Below, in pieces: positions 9,359-19,848 of a DNA stretch of 38,399 bases. The position numbers and the translations under genes were made by a program. Location of the stretch: assembly GCA_004144865.1 (NCBI GenBank), contig SEAY01000020.1:1-38399 (forward strand), read 5' to 3'. Numbering within the stretch: the stretch's first letter is position 1; the number at the start of each line of letters is the position of its first letter. This DNA comes from Comamonadaceae bacterium (GTDB taxonomy: Bacteria > Pseudomonadota > Gammaproteobacteria > Burkholderiales > Burkholderiaceae_C). The notes beneath the pieces were generated by a model that was given only the letters and a program-made list of their open reading frames with translations, searched no databases and was not told where the DNA came from.

Positions 9359-10317
9359 ATGCCACTGCTGCGCTTCCTGGTCCTTCCCTTCCTGTTGCTG
9401 GCCGCGTCCGCCGGGGCCCAGCCCGCGCCCGCCTGTCCGCCGCCGCCGCTCGACCTGCAGCAGCTGCCCGCCGAGGAGCTGCGCGCGGCCGCGCGCGACC
9501 GCGGCGTGCTGTGGCGGCTGGACAAGGACGGGCGTACTTCCTGGCTGTATGGCACGGTGCATGTCAGCCGCGTCGACTGGGCCGTGCCGGGCGCCTTCAT
9601 CCAGCACGCGCTGGAGGCGTCCGACGTGGTGGCGCTGGAGCTGGACCCCGCCGACCCCGAACTGGGCCGCCTCTTCGCGGCCGGCGGCGACGCCGAGCGC
9701 CAGCAACGCGTGCTGGAGGGGCTGCAGCCGCGCATCGCGACGCTCGCCCAGCGCGCCTGCCTGCGGCCCGAGGGCGTCGCAGCGCTGCGGCCGCTGTTCC
9801 AGCTGATGATGCTGGGCATGACCGAGGCGCGCCGCGAGGGGCTGCATGCGGAGATCGGCGTGGACGCCGTGCTGTACGGCATGGCGCGCAGCCTCGGCAA
9901 GGAGTTCGTCGCGCTCGAGTCGCCCGCCGCGCAGCTGGCCGCCGTGGTGCCGGACACCGAGGACGACGAGCGGGTGCTGGTGGAGCGCGGCGTGCAGGAC
10001 CTCGAGTCGGGCGCCAGCCGCGACCAGCTCGCCGAGCTGCTGCGCGCCTGGGCCGCCGGCGACGCGGCGCGCCTGGCCAGCTACCCGCAGTGGTGCGGCT
10101 GCCTGGACACGCCGGCGGAGCAGCGCCACTACCGGCGCCTGAACGACCTGCGCAATCCCGCCATGGCGGACAAGGTGGCGGCACTGCACACGGCGGGCCA
10201 GCGCGTGTTCGTCGCCGTGGGCGCGCTGCACATGACCGGGCCGCACGCCATGCAGGAGCTGCTGCGCGAGCGCGGCTTCGCCGTCGAGCGCATTACCTTC
10301 ACTTCCGGGGGCACGCC

Positions 10318-10321
<4 letters not shown>
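9359..10321 (+). CDS. TraB/GumN family exported protein
   Basis: The 320-residue protein has a Sec signal peptide (about 1-20, ending AGAQ), then a TraB/GumN (Tiki-like) domain. The paired GxxH motifs that define the putative metalloprotease site are visible: YGTVHVSR near residue 65 and VGALHMTGP near residue 287. The real function of bacterial members is poorly known; they are probably periplasmic or lipid-anchored hydrolases. A CACAAT hexamer lies eight bases before the ATG and no ribosome binding site is seen. Its stop overlaps the next gene's start (ATGA), so the two are co-translated. Confidence 0.88.
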
Positions 10322-11121
<800 letters not shown>

Positions 11122-11136
11122 AGCGATAATCGCCGC

Positions 11137-11487
11137 ATGCAGCCCCTGCGCTCCGCCCGCTTCCTCGCCCGCCTCGTGCTGGCCTGGTTCGTGCTGGTCG
11201 TGGGGTTCGCAACGGCCGCGCCCATCGTGCAGCCGCAGTCGCTCGACGTCATCTGCTCTGGCGGCACGATGAAGCTGGTGGTGCAGGGCGATGCCGACGA
11301 GGGCCAGGCGCCCGCCACGGTCGCGCTCGATTGCCCCTTGTGCATGAGCGTCGCTCCGCCGCCGGCCGTGGTCACCTTCGCCGAGCCGCAGCCCCTGGGC
11401 CGCGCGCTGCAATCCATCCCCGCGGCGCACATCGCCGCCTTCACCCGCCCCGCGTTGCCGGCGCGCGGGCCGCCCGCTCTCTCCTGA
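11137..11487 (+). CDS. DUF2946-type exported small protein of the copper set
   Basis: The 116-residue protein has an N-terminal hydrophobic signal or anchor (about 10-28), a single Cys in the centre and a CPLCMS motif (about residue 68) typical of DUF2946 proteins. These occur beside copper-handling genes and may bind copper in the envelope; the function is unproven. Here it is first in a run with YcnI-like and PCuAC genes. A GATAAT hexamer lies six bases before the ATG without a ribosome binding site, suggesting its own promoter with a very short or absent leader. Confidence 0.72.
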   Translation: MQPLRSARFLARLVLAWFVLVVGFATAAPIVQPQSLDVICSGGTMKLVVQGDADEGQAPATVALDCPLCMSVAPPPAVVTFAEPQPLGRALQSIPAAHIAAFTRPALPARGPPALS

Positions 11488-11542
11488 TCCCTCGTTGCGG
11501 CCCGCCAGTTGGGCCGCGCTCCTGGTTTTCACGAGAGAGTCC

Positions 11543-12085
11543 ATGCGTATCCGCTCCCTTTTCCCGGCGGCCTGTGCCGCCTTCGCCTGCGCCGCCGCGT
11601 CCGCCCACGTCGTGCTCGACTACCAGGCGGCTCCCGCCGGCAGCAGCTACCGCGCCACCTTCAAGGTGGGGCACGGCTGCGGCGCTTCCGCCACCCGCCA
11701 GGTCGTGGTGGAAATCCCCGCCGGCGTGCGCAATGCGCACCCCATGCCCAAGCCCGGGTGGCAGCTCATCGTGGAGCGCGCCCCGCTGCCGCAGCCGGAA
11801 ACCGACCACGGCCGCACAGTCACCGACGACGTGGCGCGCATCACCTGGACGGCGCGCTCGCGCGATGACGTGCTGCCCAACGCCCACTACGACGAGTTCG
11901 TGTTGGCCGCGCGGCTGCCGCGGCAGCCCGGCACGCTCTACTGGCCGGTGCGCCAGGTCTGCGAGGAAGGCCGCAACGACTGGGTCGAGATCCCGCGCGC
12001 CGGCCAGGACCGGTCCGAGCTCAAGTCCCCCGCCGCGCTACTGGAGGTGCTGCCCGTGGGTGGCGCCGGAGCGCACAAGCATTGA
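11543..12085 (+). CDS. YcnI/DUF1775-family periplasmic copper protein
   Basis: The 180-residue protein has a signal peptide (1-21, ending ASA) and a mature chain that starts with His22, the residue that with nearby groups binds copper in the characterised YcnI fold. The conserved KVGHGC segment, the PGW motif and ARITWTA in the core support DUF1775. YcnI proteins are periplasmic copper chaperones or sensors. The ATG at 11543 follows a GAGAGAG site; an upstream in-frame start at 11495 lacks one. It sits between DUF2946 and PCuAC genes, probably in one operon. Confidence 0.88.
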   Translation: MRIRSLFPAACAAFACAAASAHVVLDYQAAPAGSSYRATFKVGHGCGASATRQVVVEIPAGVRNAHPMPKPGWQLIVERAPLPQPETDHGRTVTDDVARITWTARSRDDVLPNAHYDEFVLAARLPRQPGTLYWPVRQVCEEGRNDWVEIPRAGQDRSELKSPAALLEVLPVGGAGAHKH

Positions 12086-12096
12086 TGGAGCGCCAG

Positions 12097-12546
12097 ATGA
12101 AAAAAATGTTCTTCGCAGCGGCGCTGGTCGCCGCCTCCGCCGCGCAGGCCCAGCCCGCACCTGTCGACATCGGCTCGCCCTGGGCGCGCGTGGTCCTGCA
12201 GGGCCAGGCCTCCAGCGCGGCCTACATGACGCTCACGGCCCGGGAGCCGCTCACGCTGACCGGGGCGACCACCCCGGCCGCCGGCATCGTCGAGGTCCAC
12301 GAGATGTGGATGGACGGTGACGTGATGAAGATGCGAGCGCGCGAAACCGTGGCGTTGCCGGCGGGGCAGGCCGTGAGCTTCCGCCCGGGCGGCTACCACT
12401 TCATGCTGATGGACCTGAAGGCCGCGTTCCGCCCCGGCACGGTGGTGCCGATGACCTTGCAGTTCCGCGACGCGCAGGGCAAGGCGCACGAGCTGAGCGT
12501 CTCGGTGCCGGTGACCGCCGCGGCGCCGATGATGCACAAGCCCTGA
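12097..12546 (+). CDS. PCu(A)C-type periplasmic copper chaperone
   Basis: The 149-residue protein has a signal peptide (1-19, MKKMFF... ending AQA) and the PCuAC domain. The copper-binding pattern H-X10-M-X21-H-X-M is exact: His68, Met79, His101 and Met103. These proteins deliver Cu(I) to the CuA site of cytochrome oxidase. Two in-frame ATGs compete: 12085, overlapping the YcnI stop, and 12097, which has a GGAG site six bases upstream and starts the signal peptide; the latter is chosen. The gene follows YcnI by 11 bp. Confidence 0.93.
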   Translation: MKKMFFAAALVAASAAQAQPAPVDIGSPWARVVLQGQASSAAYMTLTAREPLTLTGATTPAAGIVEVHEMWMDGDVMKMRARETVALPAGQAVSFRPGGYHFMLMDLKAAFRPGTVVPMTLQFRDAQGKAHELSVSVPVTAAAPMMHKP

Positions 12547-12566
12547 AGCAGGCCAGCGCTGGCGCT
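12547..12566 (+). terminator. Possible weak terminator after the copper genes
   Basis: A perfect 12-bp palindrome GCCAGCGCTGGC (12552-12563), flanked by AGC/GCT, lies directly after the PCuAC stop and is followed by CCTT. The stem is short, so this is tentative. Confidence 0.3.
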
Positions 12567-12611
12567 CCTTGGGGTAAGCTGTCCGCACGACAACTCCCAG
12601 GGGGCGCGGCC

Positions 12612-13247
12612 ATGAGCGACAACAGCAACTTCGGCTTCGCGAAACTCGTGCCGGGGTTCGATTTCCTGCAGAGCCTCGCCAAGGGCGCCACGCAGAACAT
12701 CCCGCAGCTGCCGAACCTTTCGAACTGGGTCGCGCCAACCCTCAACGTCGAGGAGCTGGAAAAGCGCATCGGCGAACTGAAGGCGGTGCATTTCTGGCTG
12801 GACCAGAACAGCAAGGCTCTGGGCGCCACCATCCAGGCGCTGGAAGTGCAGAAGATGACCCTCGCCACCCTGCAGGGCATGAACTTCAACATGGGTGACG
12901 TGGCCAATGCCCTCAAGCTGCGCACCGCCGAGACGGTGGCGAGCGGCGTGCAGAAGGTCAGCGATGCGGCGGACGCCGTGGCGGGCGCCGCGCGCAAGAC
13001 TGCGGCGAAGGGCGGCAAGAAGGCGGAGGGCAATGGCGCGGCCGCGCCGGTGGATCCCATGCAGTGGTGGGGGGCGCTCACGCAGCAATTCCAGGAGATC
13101 GCGGCTGGCGCGATGAAGGACGTGGCCCAGAAGACGGTCGTGGACACGGCGAAGAACATGGCCGCCGGCGCGGCGAAGGAAGCCGTCAAGGCGACGCGCA
13201 AGGGGGTCGCACGCAAGGCCCCCGCGAAGGGCCGCGCGCGGAAGTAG
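12612..13247 (+). CDS. phaM: PhaM-family polyhydroxyalkanoate granule-associated protein
   Basis: The 211-residue protein begins with the PhaM-type segment GFAKLVPGFDFLQSL (about 8-22) and NWVAPTLNVEELEKRI, continues with an amphipathic helical part (about 50-110), and ends in a long Lys/Ala/Arg-rich tail (about 185-211). In Cupriavidus necator, PhaM activates PHB synthase and uses its basic tail to tie granules to the nucleoid. The same layout here suggests the same job. The phaC/phaA/phaB genes are not in the window. A second Trp-containing segment (PVDPMQWWGALTQQFQ) is a conserved family feature. Confidence 0.88.
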   Translation: MSDNSNFGFAKLVPGFDFLQSLAKGATQNIPQLPNLSNWVAPTLNVEELEKRIGELKAVHFWLDQNSKALGATIQALEVQKMTLATLQGMNFNMGDVANALKLRTAETVASGVQKVSDAADAVAGAARKTAAKGGKKAEGNGAAAPVDPMQWWGALTQQFQEIAAGAMKDVAQKTVVDTAKNMAAGAAKEAVKATRKGVARKAPAKGRARK

Positions 13248-13254
13248 GGCCGCC

Positions 13255-14508
13255 ATGCAGCTGTTCCCGTACGCCCACGCCACGCACCCGCAGTGGCAGA
13301 TGGCCGCCGGCCTGGTGCTCGCGCAGCTGCGCGCGCAGATGACGCTGCACGGCTACGCGTCGTCGCCCACGCTGGGCCTGCTGTACATCACCGATCACTA
13401 CGCGGCGGCCGCGCAGGACATCCTCGACCACCTGGGCGCCGAACTGCCGGAGGTGACCGACTGGTCCGGCACGGTGGGCGTAGGCGTCGCCTCGTCCAAC
13501 GTCGAATACTTCGACGAACCCGCGATGGCGGTGATGCTGTGCGCGCTGCCCTCCGACCAGTACCGCGTGTTCTCCGGCGTCACGCCGCTGTCGCCCGGCT
13601 TCACGCCGCACACGGCGCTGGTGCATGCCGATGCCTCCACGCCGGACGTCGCCGAGCTGATCGCCGAAATGGCGGACCGCACCGCAACGGGCTACCTGTT
13701 CGGCGGGCTCGCGTCCAGCCGGGGCGACGTGGTGCAGTTCGCCGTGAGCGGCAACGGCACCATCAGCGGCCATGGCCGCGCCGGCGGCGTGTTCCGGGGC
13801 GGACTCTCCGGCGTGGCATTCGCCGAAGGCGTGCAGCTGGTCTCGCGCGTCACCCAGGGCTGCCAGCCGGTGGCCGCCGCACGCCGCATCACCGCCGCCG
13901 ACAACAACCTGGTGCTGGAGCTCGATGGCGAGCCGGCGCTCGACGTGCTGCTGGAAGACCTGCACATCACGCTGGACCAGCCGCAGGCGGCGATGGCAGC
14001 GCTGCGCACCACGCTGGCCGGGCTCACGCAGCCCGCGGAGGACGTGACGGACCGCGCCGGCCATTTCGGCACCGACGTCGAGGTGCGCCACATCGTCGGC
14101 ATCGACCCGCGCCGCCGCGGCGTGGCCGTCGCCAGCAAGGTCGACGAGGGCATGAAGCTCGCCTTCTGCCGGCGCAACGTGGAAGCCGCGCGGGCGGACC
14201 TCGTGCGCATCTGCTCGGAGATCCGCGAGGAGCTGGAGCCGGAGGAGCTGCCGCTGGCGGTGGCGAGCGCGCTGGCCGCGCCCGACCCGCTGGCCGGTCC
14301 GCATCCCGCTTCGCGCATCGCCGGCGCCATCTACGTGAGCTGCGCCGGGCGCGGCGGCCCGCATTTCGGCGGGCCGAGCGCGGAGCTGCAGATCGTGCGC
14401 CGCGCGCTGGGCGACGTGCCGCTGGTGGGCTTCTTCGCCGGCGGCGAGATCGCGCGCAGCCATCTCTACGGCTACACGGGCGTGCTGACCGTCTTCCGCG
14501 GCCCGTGA
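13255..14508 (+). CDS. FIST-domain protein
   Basis: This 417-residue cytoplasmic protein comprises a FIST N domain (about 30-230; TLGLLYITDHYAAAAQDIL, GTVGVGVA) and a FIST C domain (about 230-415; SCAGRGGPHFGGPSAELQIV, VGFFAGGEIA, GYTGVLTVF). FIST domains are thought to sense small ligands, possibly amino acids, in signalling systems. No histidine kinase, GGDEF or chemotaxis gene is adjacent. It begins seven bases after the phaM stop, so the two are likely cotranscribed. Confidence 0.9.
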   Translation: MQLFPYAHATHPQWQMAAGLVLAQLRAQMTLHGYASSPTLGLLYITDHYAAAAQDILDHLGAELPEVTDWSGTVGVGVASSNVEYFDEPAMAVMLCALPSDQYRVFSGVTPLSPGFTPHTALVHADASTPDVAELIAEMADRTATGYLFGGLASSRGDVVQFAVSGNGTISGHGRAGGVFRGGLSGVAFAEGVQLVSRVTQGCQPVAAARRITAADNNLVLELDGEPALDVLLEDLHITLDQPQAAMAALRTTLAGLTQPAEDVTDRAGHFGTDVEVRHIVGIDPRRRGVAVASKVDEGMKLAFCRRNVEAARADLVRICSEIREELEPEELPLAVASALAAPDPLAGPHPASRIAGAIYVSCAGRGGPHFGGPSAELQIVRRALGDVPLVGFFAGGEIARSHLYGYTGVLTVFRGP

Positions 14509-14536
14509 TCCGGCGCCGGGGCTTCGCACCCGGCTT

Positions 14537-14584
14537 GTAGGCTGGGTTGCCGCAGGCACCCCAGCGATGCGCAACCCCGCCTAC
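14537..14584. repeat. GTAG-headed palindrome at a convergent junction; likely bidirectional terminator
   Basis: The outer arms GTAGGCTGGGTTGC and GCAACCCCGCCTAC pair over 14 positions with one mismatch, enclosing an AGGCACCCCAGCGAT segment shared with the repeat at 61-95. It lies between the converging FIST and HTH genes. The right-hand GTAG (minus strand) supplies the TAG stop of the HTH gene. Confidence 0.75.
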
Positions 14585-15312
14585 CGCCGCAGCTGCGCGA
14601 ACGCCGCGAATTCCCAGCTGCGCATCGCCAGCACCAGCGTGTAGCCCTCGCGGTCCTTTTCCGCCAGCTTCTGGTCGGCCTGGTGCTGCTGCGCAAAATC
14701 CTGCGCCACGCGCTGCAGGCGTTCCAGGAAGGACGGCGCGATGGCGCGGCTCACCGAGCCGTGCACCAGCAGCAGGCCCTCGGCCGGCCGGTCGAAGCCG
14801 CCGCCGAAGTAATCCAGCACCGCGTGGTCGCGGAAGTAGTGCATCACCGGGCCGTGCGGGCGCCAGCGGAAGGTCTTCGCCAGTTTCAGGCGGTAGCGAT
14901 TCAGGGGCCGCAGCTCGATGATGCCGATGCGATCGAGCTGGGCGAAGTACTTGATGCATTCGGCTTCCGTGAGCCGGTACTCGCCGCTGATCTGCTCCAG
15001 CGTCCAGCCGGAGAGCACGCAGATCGCGCACAGCAGCATCTTCTTGTCGGCCACCACCGCTTTCTCCTGCTCCTGCGTCAGCTCCTTCAGCAGCGGCTGC
15101 GCGTCGGCGATGCGGCGCGCGAGCTCGGCGAAGTCCAGTTTCAGCACGCGGCAAACGGCGTCGATGCGCGACAAGGCCATGTCGCCCTTGGCGAACATGC
15201 GCTTGACGCTGGATTCGGCCATGCCCAGGCCCCGCGCGAGGTCGGCATACGTCATCTGCGCTGCCTTCAGTTCCTTCTTGAGGGCGGCGACGAGGTCGGC
15301 GGTGGTGCTCAT
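14581..15312 (-). CDS. XRE-type helix-turn-helix transcriptional regulator
   Basis: The 243-residue protein has an N-terminal HTH (about residues 5-65; MTYADLARGLGMAESSVKRMF) of the Cro/CI type. A longer C-terminal region (about 90-243) follows without a recognised domain; it carries a segment resembling a second winged-helix (WTLEQISGEYRLTEAECIKYF, about 103-123) and may bind an effector or oligomerise. It is divergent from the MFS-acyltransferase gene across 214 bp and may control it. Its TAG stop lies in the head of a REP-like repeat. The target and signal are unknown. Confidence 0.83.
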   Translation of the reverse strand: MSTTADLVAALKKELKAAQMTYADLARGLGMAESSVKRMFAKGDMALSRIDAVCRVLKLDFAELARRIADAQPLLKELTQEQEKAVVADKKMLLCAICVLSGWTLEQISGEYRLTEAECIKYFAQLDRIGIIELRPLNRYRLKLAKTFRWRPHGPVMHYFRDHAVLDYFGGGFDRPAEGLLLVHGSVSRAIAPSFLERLQRVAQDFAQQHQADQKLAEKDREGYTLVLAMRSWEFAAFAQLRR

Positions 15313-15526
15313 GGAAGTACAGCATAGCGATACCCGAGGGGTCTCCGGGCTGCAATCCAGCCGAAATCCAGCCCGCGCGCCACGTGGCACTGCGGACACT
15401 GCGCGCAGTTTTCACCGAGGAGAAACGATGCACCCTCCGCCCAGCCGCTTCGAAAGGTATGCCGCCGGCCCCAGAATCCCCGGGAGCCGGCGGACCACGC
15501 CGCCTGGAACCGAGGAGGAGAAGGAC

Positions 15527-17464
15527 ATGACCACCACAGTGGCGCAAACCGTGCCTGGCGCAGCCGCGCACGCGCATCCCAACCAGTTCGCGCTGCTGCG
15601 CCAGCGCCGCTTCGCGCCCTTCTTCTGGACGCAGTTCGCCGGCGCGGCCAACGACAACCTGTTCAAGTTCGCCTTCACGGTGATGGTCACCTACCAGCTG
15701 CAAGTGGCGTGGCTGCCGCCTGCAATGGCGGGACTGGTGATCGGCGCGCTGTTCATCCTGCCCTTCCTGCTGTTCTCCGCCACCAGCGGCCAGCTGGCGG
15801 ACAAGTTCGACAAGCGCCGCCTGATCCTGTTCGTGAAGTGGCTGGAAGTCGTCTTCATGGTCGTGGCGGCCATCGGCTTCTTCTCCGGCCACGTGCCCAC
15901 GCTCCTGGCCTGCACCTTCCTCATGGGCCTGCACTCCACGCTGTTCGGCCCCGTGAAGTTCGCCTACCTGCCGCAGCACCTGGGGGAGCGCGAGCTCACC
16001 GGCGGCAACGGCATGGTGGAGATGGGCACCTTCGTGGCCATCCTGCTGGGCAACGTGGCCGGCGGCCTGATCATCGCGGTGCCGCAGGTGGGTGCGCAGT
16101 GGGTCGGCACTGGCTGCATCGCGCTGGCGCTGGCCGGCCGCCTGGTCTCGCACTGGATCCCGGCGTCTCCGGCGACGGACCCGGGACTGAAGATCAACTG
16201 GAACCCCTTCACGGAGACCTGGCGCAACCTGAAGCTGGCGCACGGGAACACCGTGGTGTTCCGCTCGCTGCTGGGCATCAGCTGGATGTGGTTCTTCGGC
16301 GCCGTGTTCCTCAGCCAGTTCCCCTCCTTCGCCAAGGAGGTGCTGCACGGCAACGAGCAGGTCGCCTCGCTGCTGCTGGTGGTGTTCTCCATCGGCATAG
16401 GGGCGGGTTCCCTGATGTGCGAACGGCTGTCGCGCCGGCACGTGGACATCGGCCTGGTGCCCGTGGGCGCGATCGGCATGACCGTGTTCGCGGTGGACCT
16501 GTACTTCGCCTCGCGCAACCTGCCCGCGTCCGCTGCGCTGACGCTGACCCAGTTCGCCTCGGCGCCCGCGCACTGGCGCGTGATGGCCGATCTCGCGCTG
16601 CTGTCCTTCTTCGCCGGCCTCTACTCGGTGCCGATGTACGCGCTGATCCAGCTGCGCGCGCAGCCCACGCACCGCGCGCGCATCATCGCGGCGAACAACA
16701 TCCTCAATGCGCTGTTCATGATCGCGAGCTCGGTGATCGCGGGCGCGCTGCTGAAGGCGGGCATGAGCATCCCGCAGGTGTTCCTGTGCGTGGGCATCGC
16801 CAACGCGGTGGTGGCCGCGTACATCTTCCTGCTGGTGCCCGAGTACCTGCTGCGCTTCACGGCCTGGCTGGCCACGCACGTGATCTACCGCTTCCGCGTG
16901 CGCGGCGAAGAGAACATCCCGGTGCAGGGCGCGGCGGTCCTCGCATGCAACCACGTGAGCTTCGTCGACGCCGTCCTGCTGATGGCGGCCAGTCCGCGCC
17001 CGATCTACTTCGTGATGGACCACCGGATCTTCCGCGTCCCCGTGCTGGGATGGCTGTTCCGCCTGGCGAAGGCGATCCCGATCGCATCGCAGAAGGACGA
17101 TCCCGCCGTGTACGAGGCGGCCTTCGAGCGGGCTGCGCAGGTGCTGCGCGAGGGTGACCTGCTGGCGATCTTCCCGGAAGGCGGGATCACGCGCGACGGC
17201 CAGCTGCAGCCGTTCAAGGGCGGGATCATGAAGGTGCTGGAGCGCGCGCGCGCCGAAGGCGTCGAGCCGCCGGTGATCCCGATGGCCCTGACCAACCTGT
17301 GGGGCTCGTTCTTCAGCCGCATCGAGCAGGGCGGGGCGATGGTGCGGCCGTTCCGGCGGGGCGTGTTCAACGTGGTGGGGTTGAACGTGGGGGCACCGGT
17401 GCCGGCGGGGCAGGTGGAGCCGGCGGCCTTGCAGGCACGCGTGGCGCAGTTGCTGGGCGCGTAG
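15527..17464 (+). CDS. MFS (LplT-like) transporter fused to a PlsC-type acyltransferase
   Basis: The 645-residue protein combines an MFS transporter (about 1-440, twelve membrane segments, starting FWTQFAGAANDNLFKFAF) with a glycerophospholipid acyltransferase domain (about 450-645). The acyltransferase has the catalytic NHVSFVD (475-481) and the FPEGGITRDG block (549 on). The fusion resembles LplT-Aas of enterobacteria without the acyl-ACP synthetase. It probably flips lysophospholipid inward and re-acylates it at the inner membrane. The ATG at 15527 has an AGGAGGAGAAGG site; another in-frame ATG at 15428 with an AGGAG site would add 33 residues. The TAG stop lies in a GTAG repeat head. Confidence 0.88.
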   Translation: MTTTVAQTVPGAAAHAHPNQFALLRQRRFAPFFWTQFAGAANDNLFKFAFTVMVTYQLQVAWLPPAMAGLVIGALFILPFLLFSATSGQLADKFDKRRLILFVKWLEVVFMVVAAIGFFSGHVPTLLACTFLMGLHSTLFGPVKFAYLPQHLGERELTGGNGMVEMGTFVAILLGNVAGGLIIAVPQVGAQWVGTGCIALALAGRLVSHWIPASPATDPGLKINWNPFTETWRNLKLAHGNTVVFRSLLGISWMWFFGAVFLSQFPSFAKEVLHGNEQVASLLLVVFSIGIGAGSLMCERLSRRHVDIGLVPVGAIGMTVFAVDLYFASRNLPASAALTLTQFASAPAHWRVMADLALLSFFAGLYSVPMYALIQLRAQPTHRARIIAANNILNALFMIASSVIAGALLKAGMSIPQVFLCVGIANAVVAAYIFLLVPEYLLRFTAWLATHVIYRFRVRGEENIPVQGAAVLACNHVSFVDAVLLMAASPRPIYFVMDHRIFRVPVLGWLFRLAKAIPIASQKDDPAVYEAAFERAAQVLREGDLLAIFPEGGITRDGQLQPFKGGIMKVLERARAEGVEPPVIPMALTNLWGSFFSRIEQGGAMVRPFRRGVFNVVGLNVGAPVPAGQVEPAALQARVAQLLGA

Positions 17465-17583
17465 CCTACGCGGCTCGCTCGGCAACGGCGTCGGGGTTCG
17501 GCTGCGCGCTCACCCCGACCTACCACGAACGGGACTTCGCGGCGTTCGTAGGGCGGGGTGAGCGGCGAAGCCCGAACCCCGCC
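17461..17583. repeat. GTAG-headed REP-like doublet at a convergent junction
   Basis: One unit (17490-17523) runs from GTCGGGG to CCGACCTAC and its inverted partner (17548-17583) from GTAGGGCGGGG to AACCCCGCC. The heads face inward across 24 bp. A further GTAG at 17461-17464, in the palindrome GCGTAG-C-CTACGC, provides the TAG stop of the transporter-acyltransferase gene. The doublet separates it from the converging tgt gene and may terminate both transcripts. Confidence 0.75.
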
Positions 17584-17589
17584 GGAGCA

Positions 17590-19787
<2,198 letters not shown>

Positions 19788-19848
19788 GCGCTTGAGGGCC
19801 GGACGGGCCCGTTCCAAGGTTCAATGAAGAGCAGGGCAGAATTGTCCC

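Noticed and set aside
6278..10246. A 1322-codon open frame on the minus strand spanning the GH15 gene and beyond
   Set aside because: Only its 3' part (from 8080) is the GH15 gene. The rest runs antisense or out of frame through otsB, the VOC gene and TraB/GumN and is Arg/Pro/Ala-rich, as expected for shadow frames in GC-rich DNA.
14024..17485. A 1153-codon minus-strand open frame antisense to the transporter-acyltransferase gene
   Set aside because: It is rich in His, Arg, Gln and Pro, has no recognisable domain and mirrors the codon structure of the real genes on the other strand.
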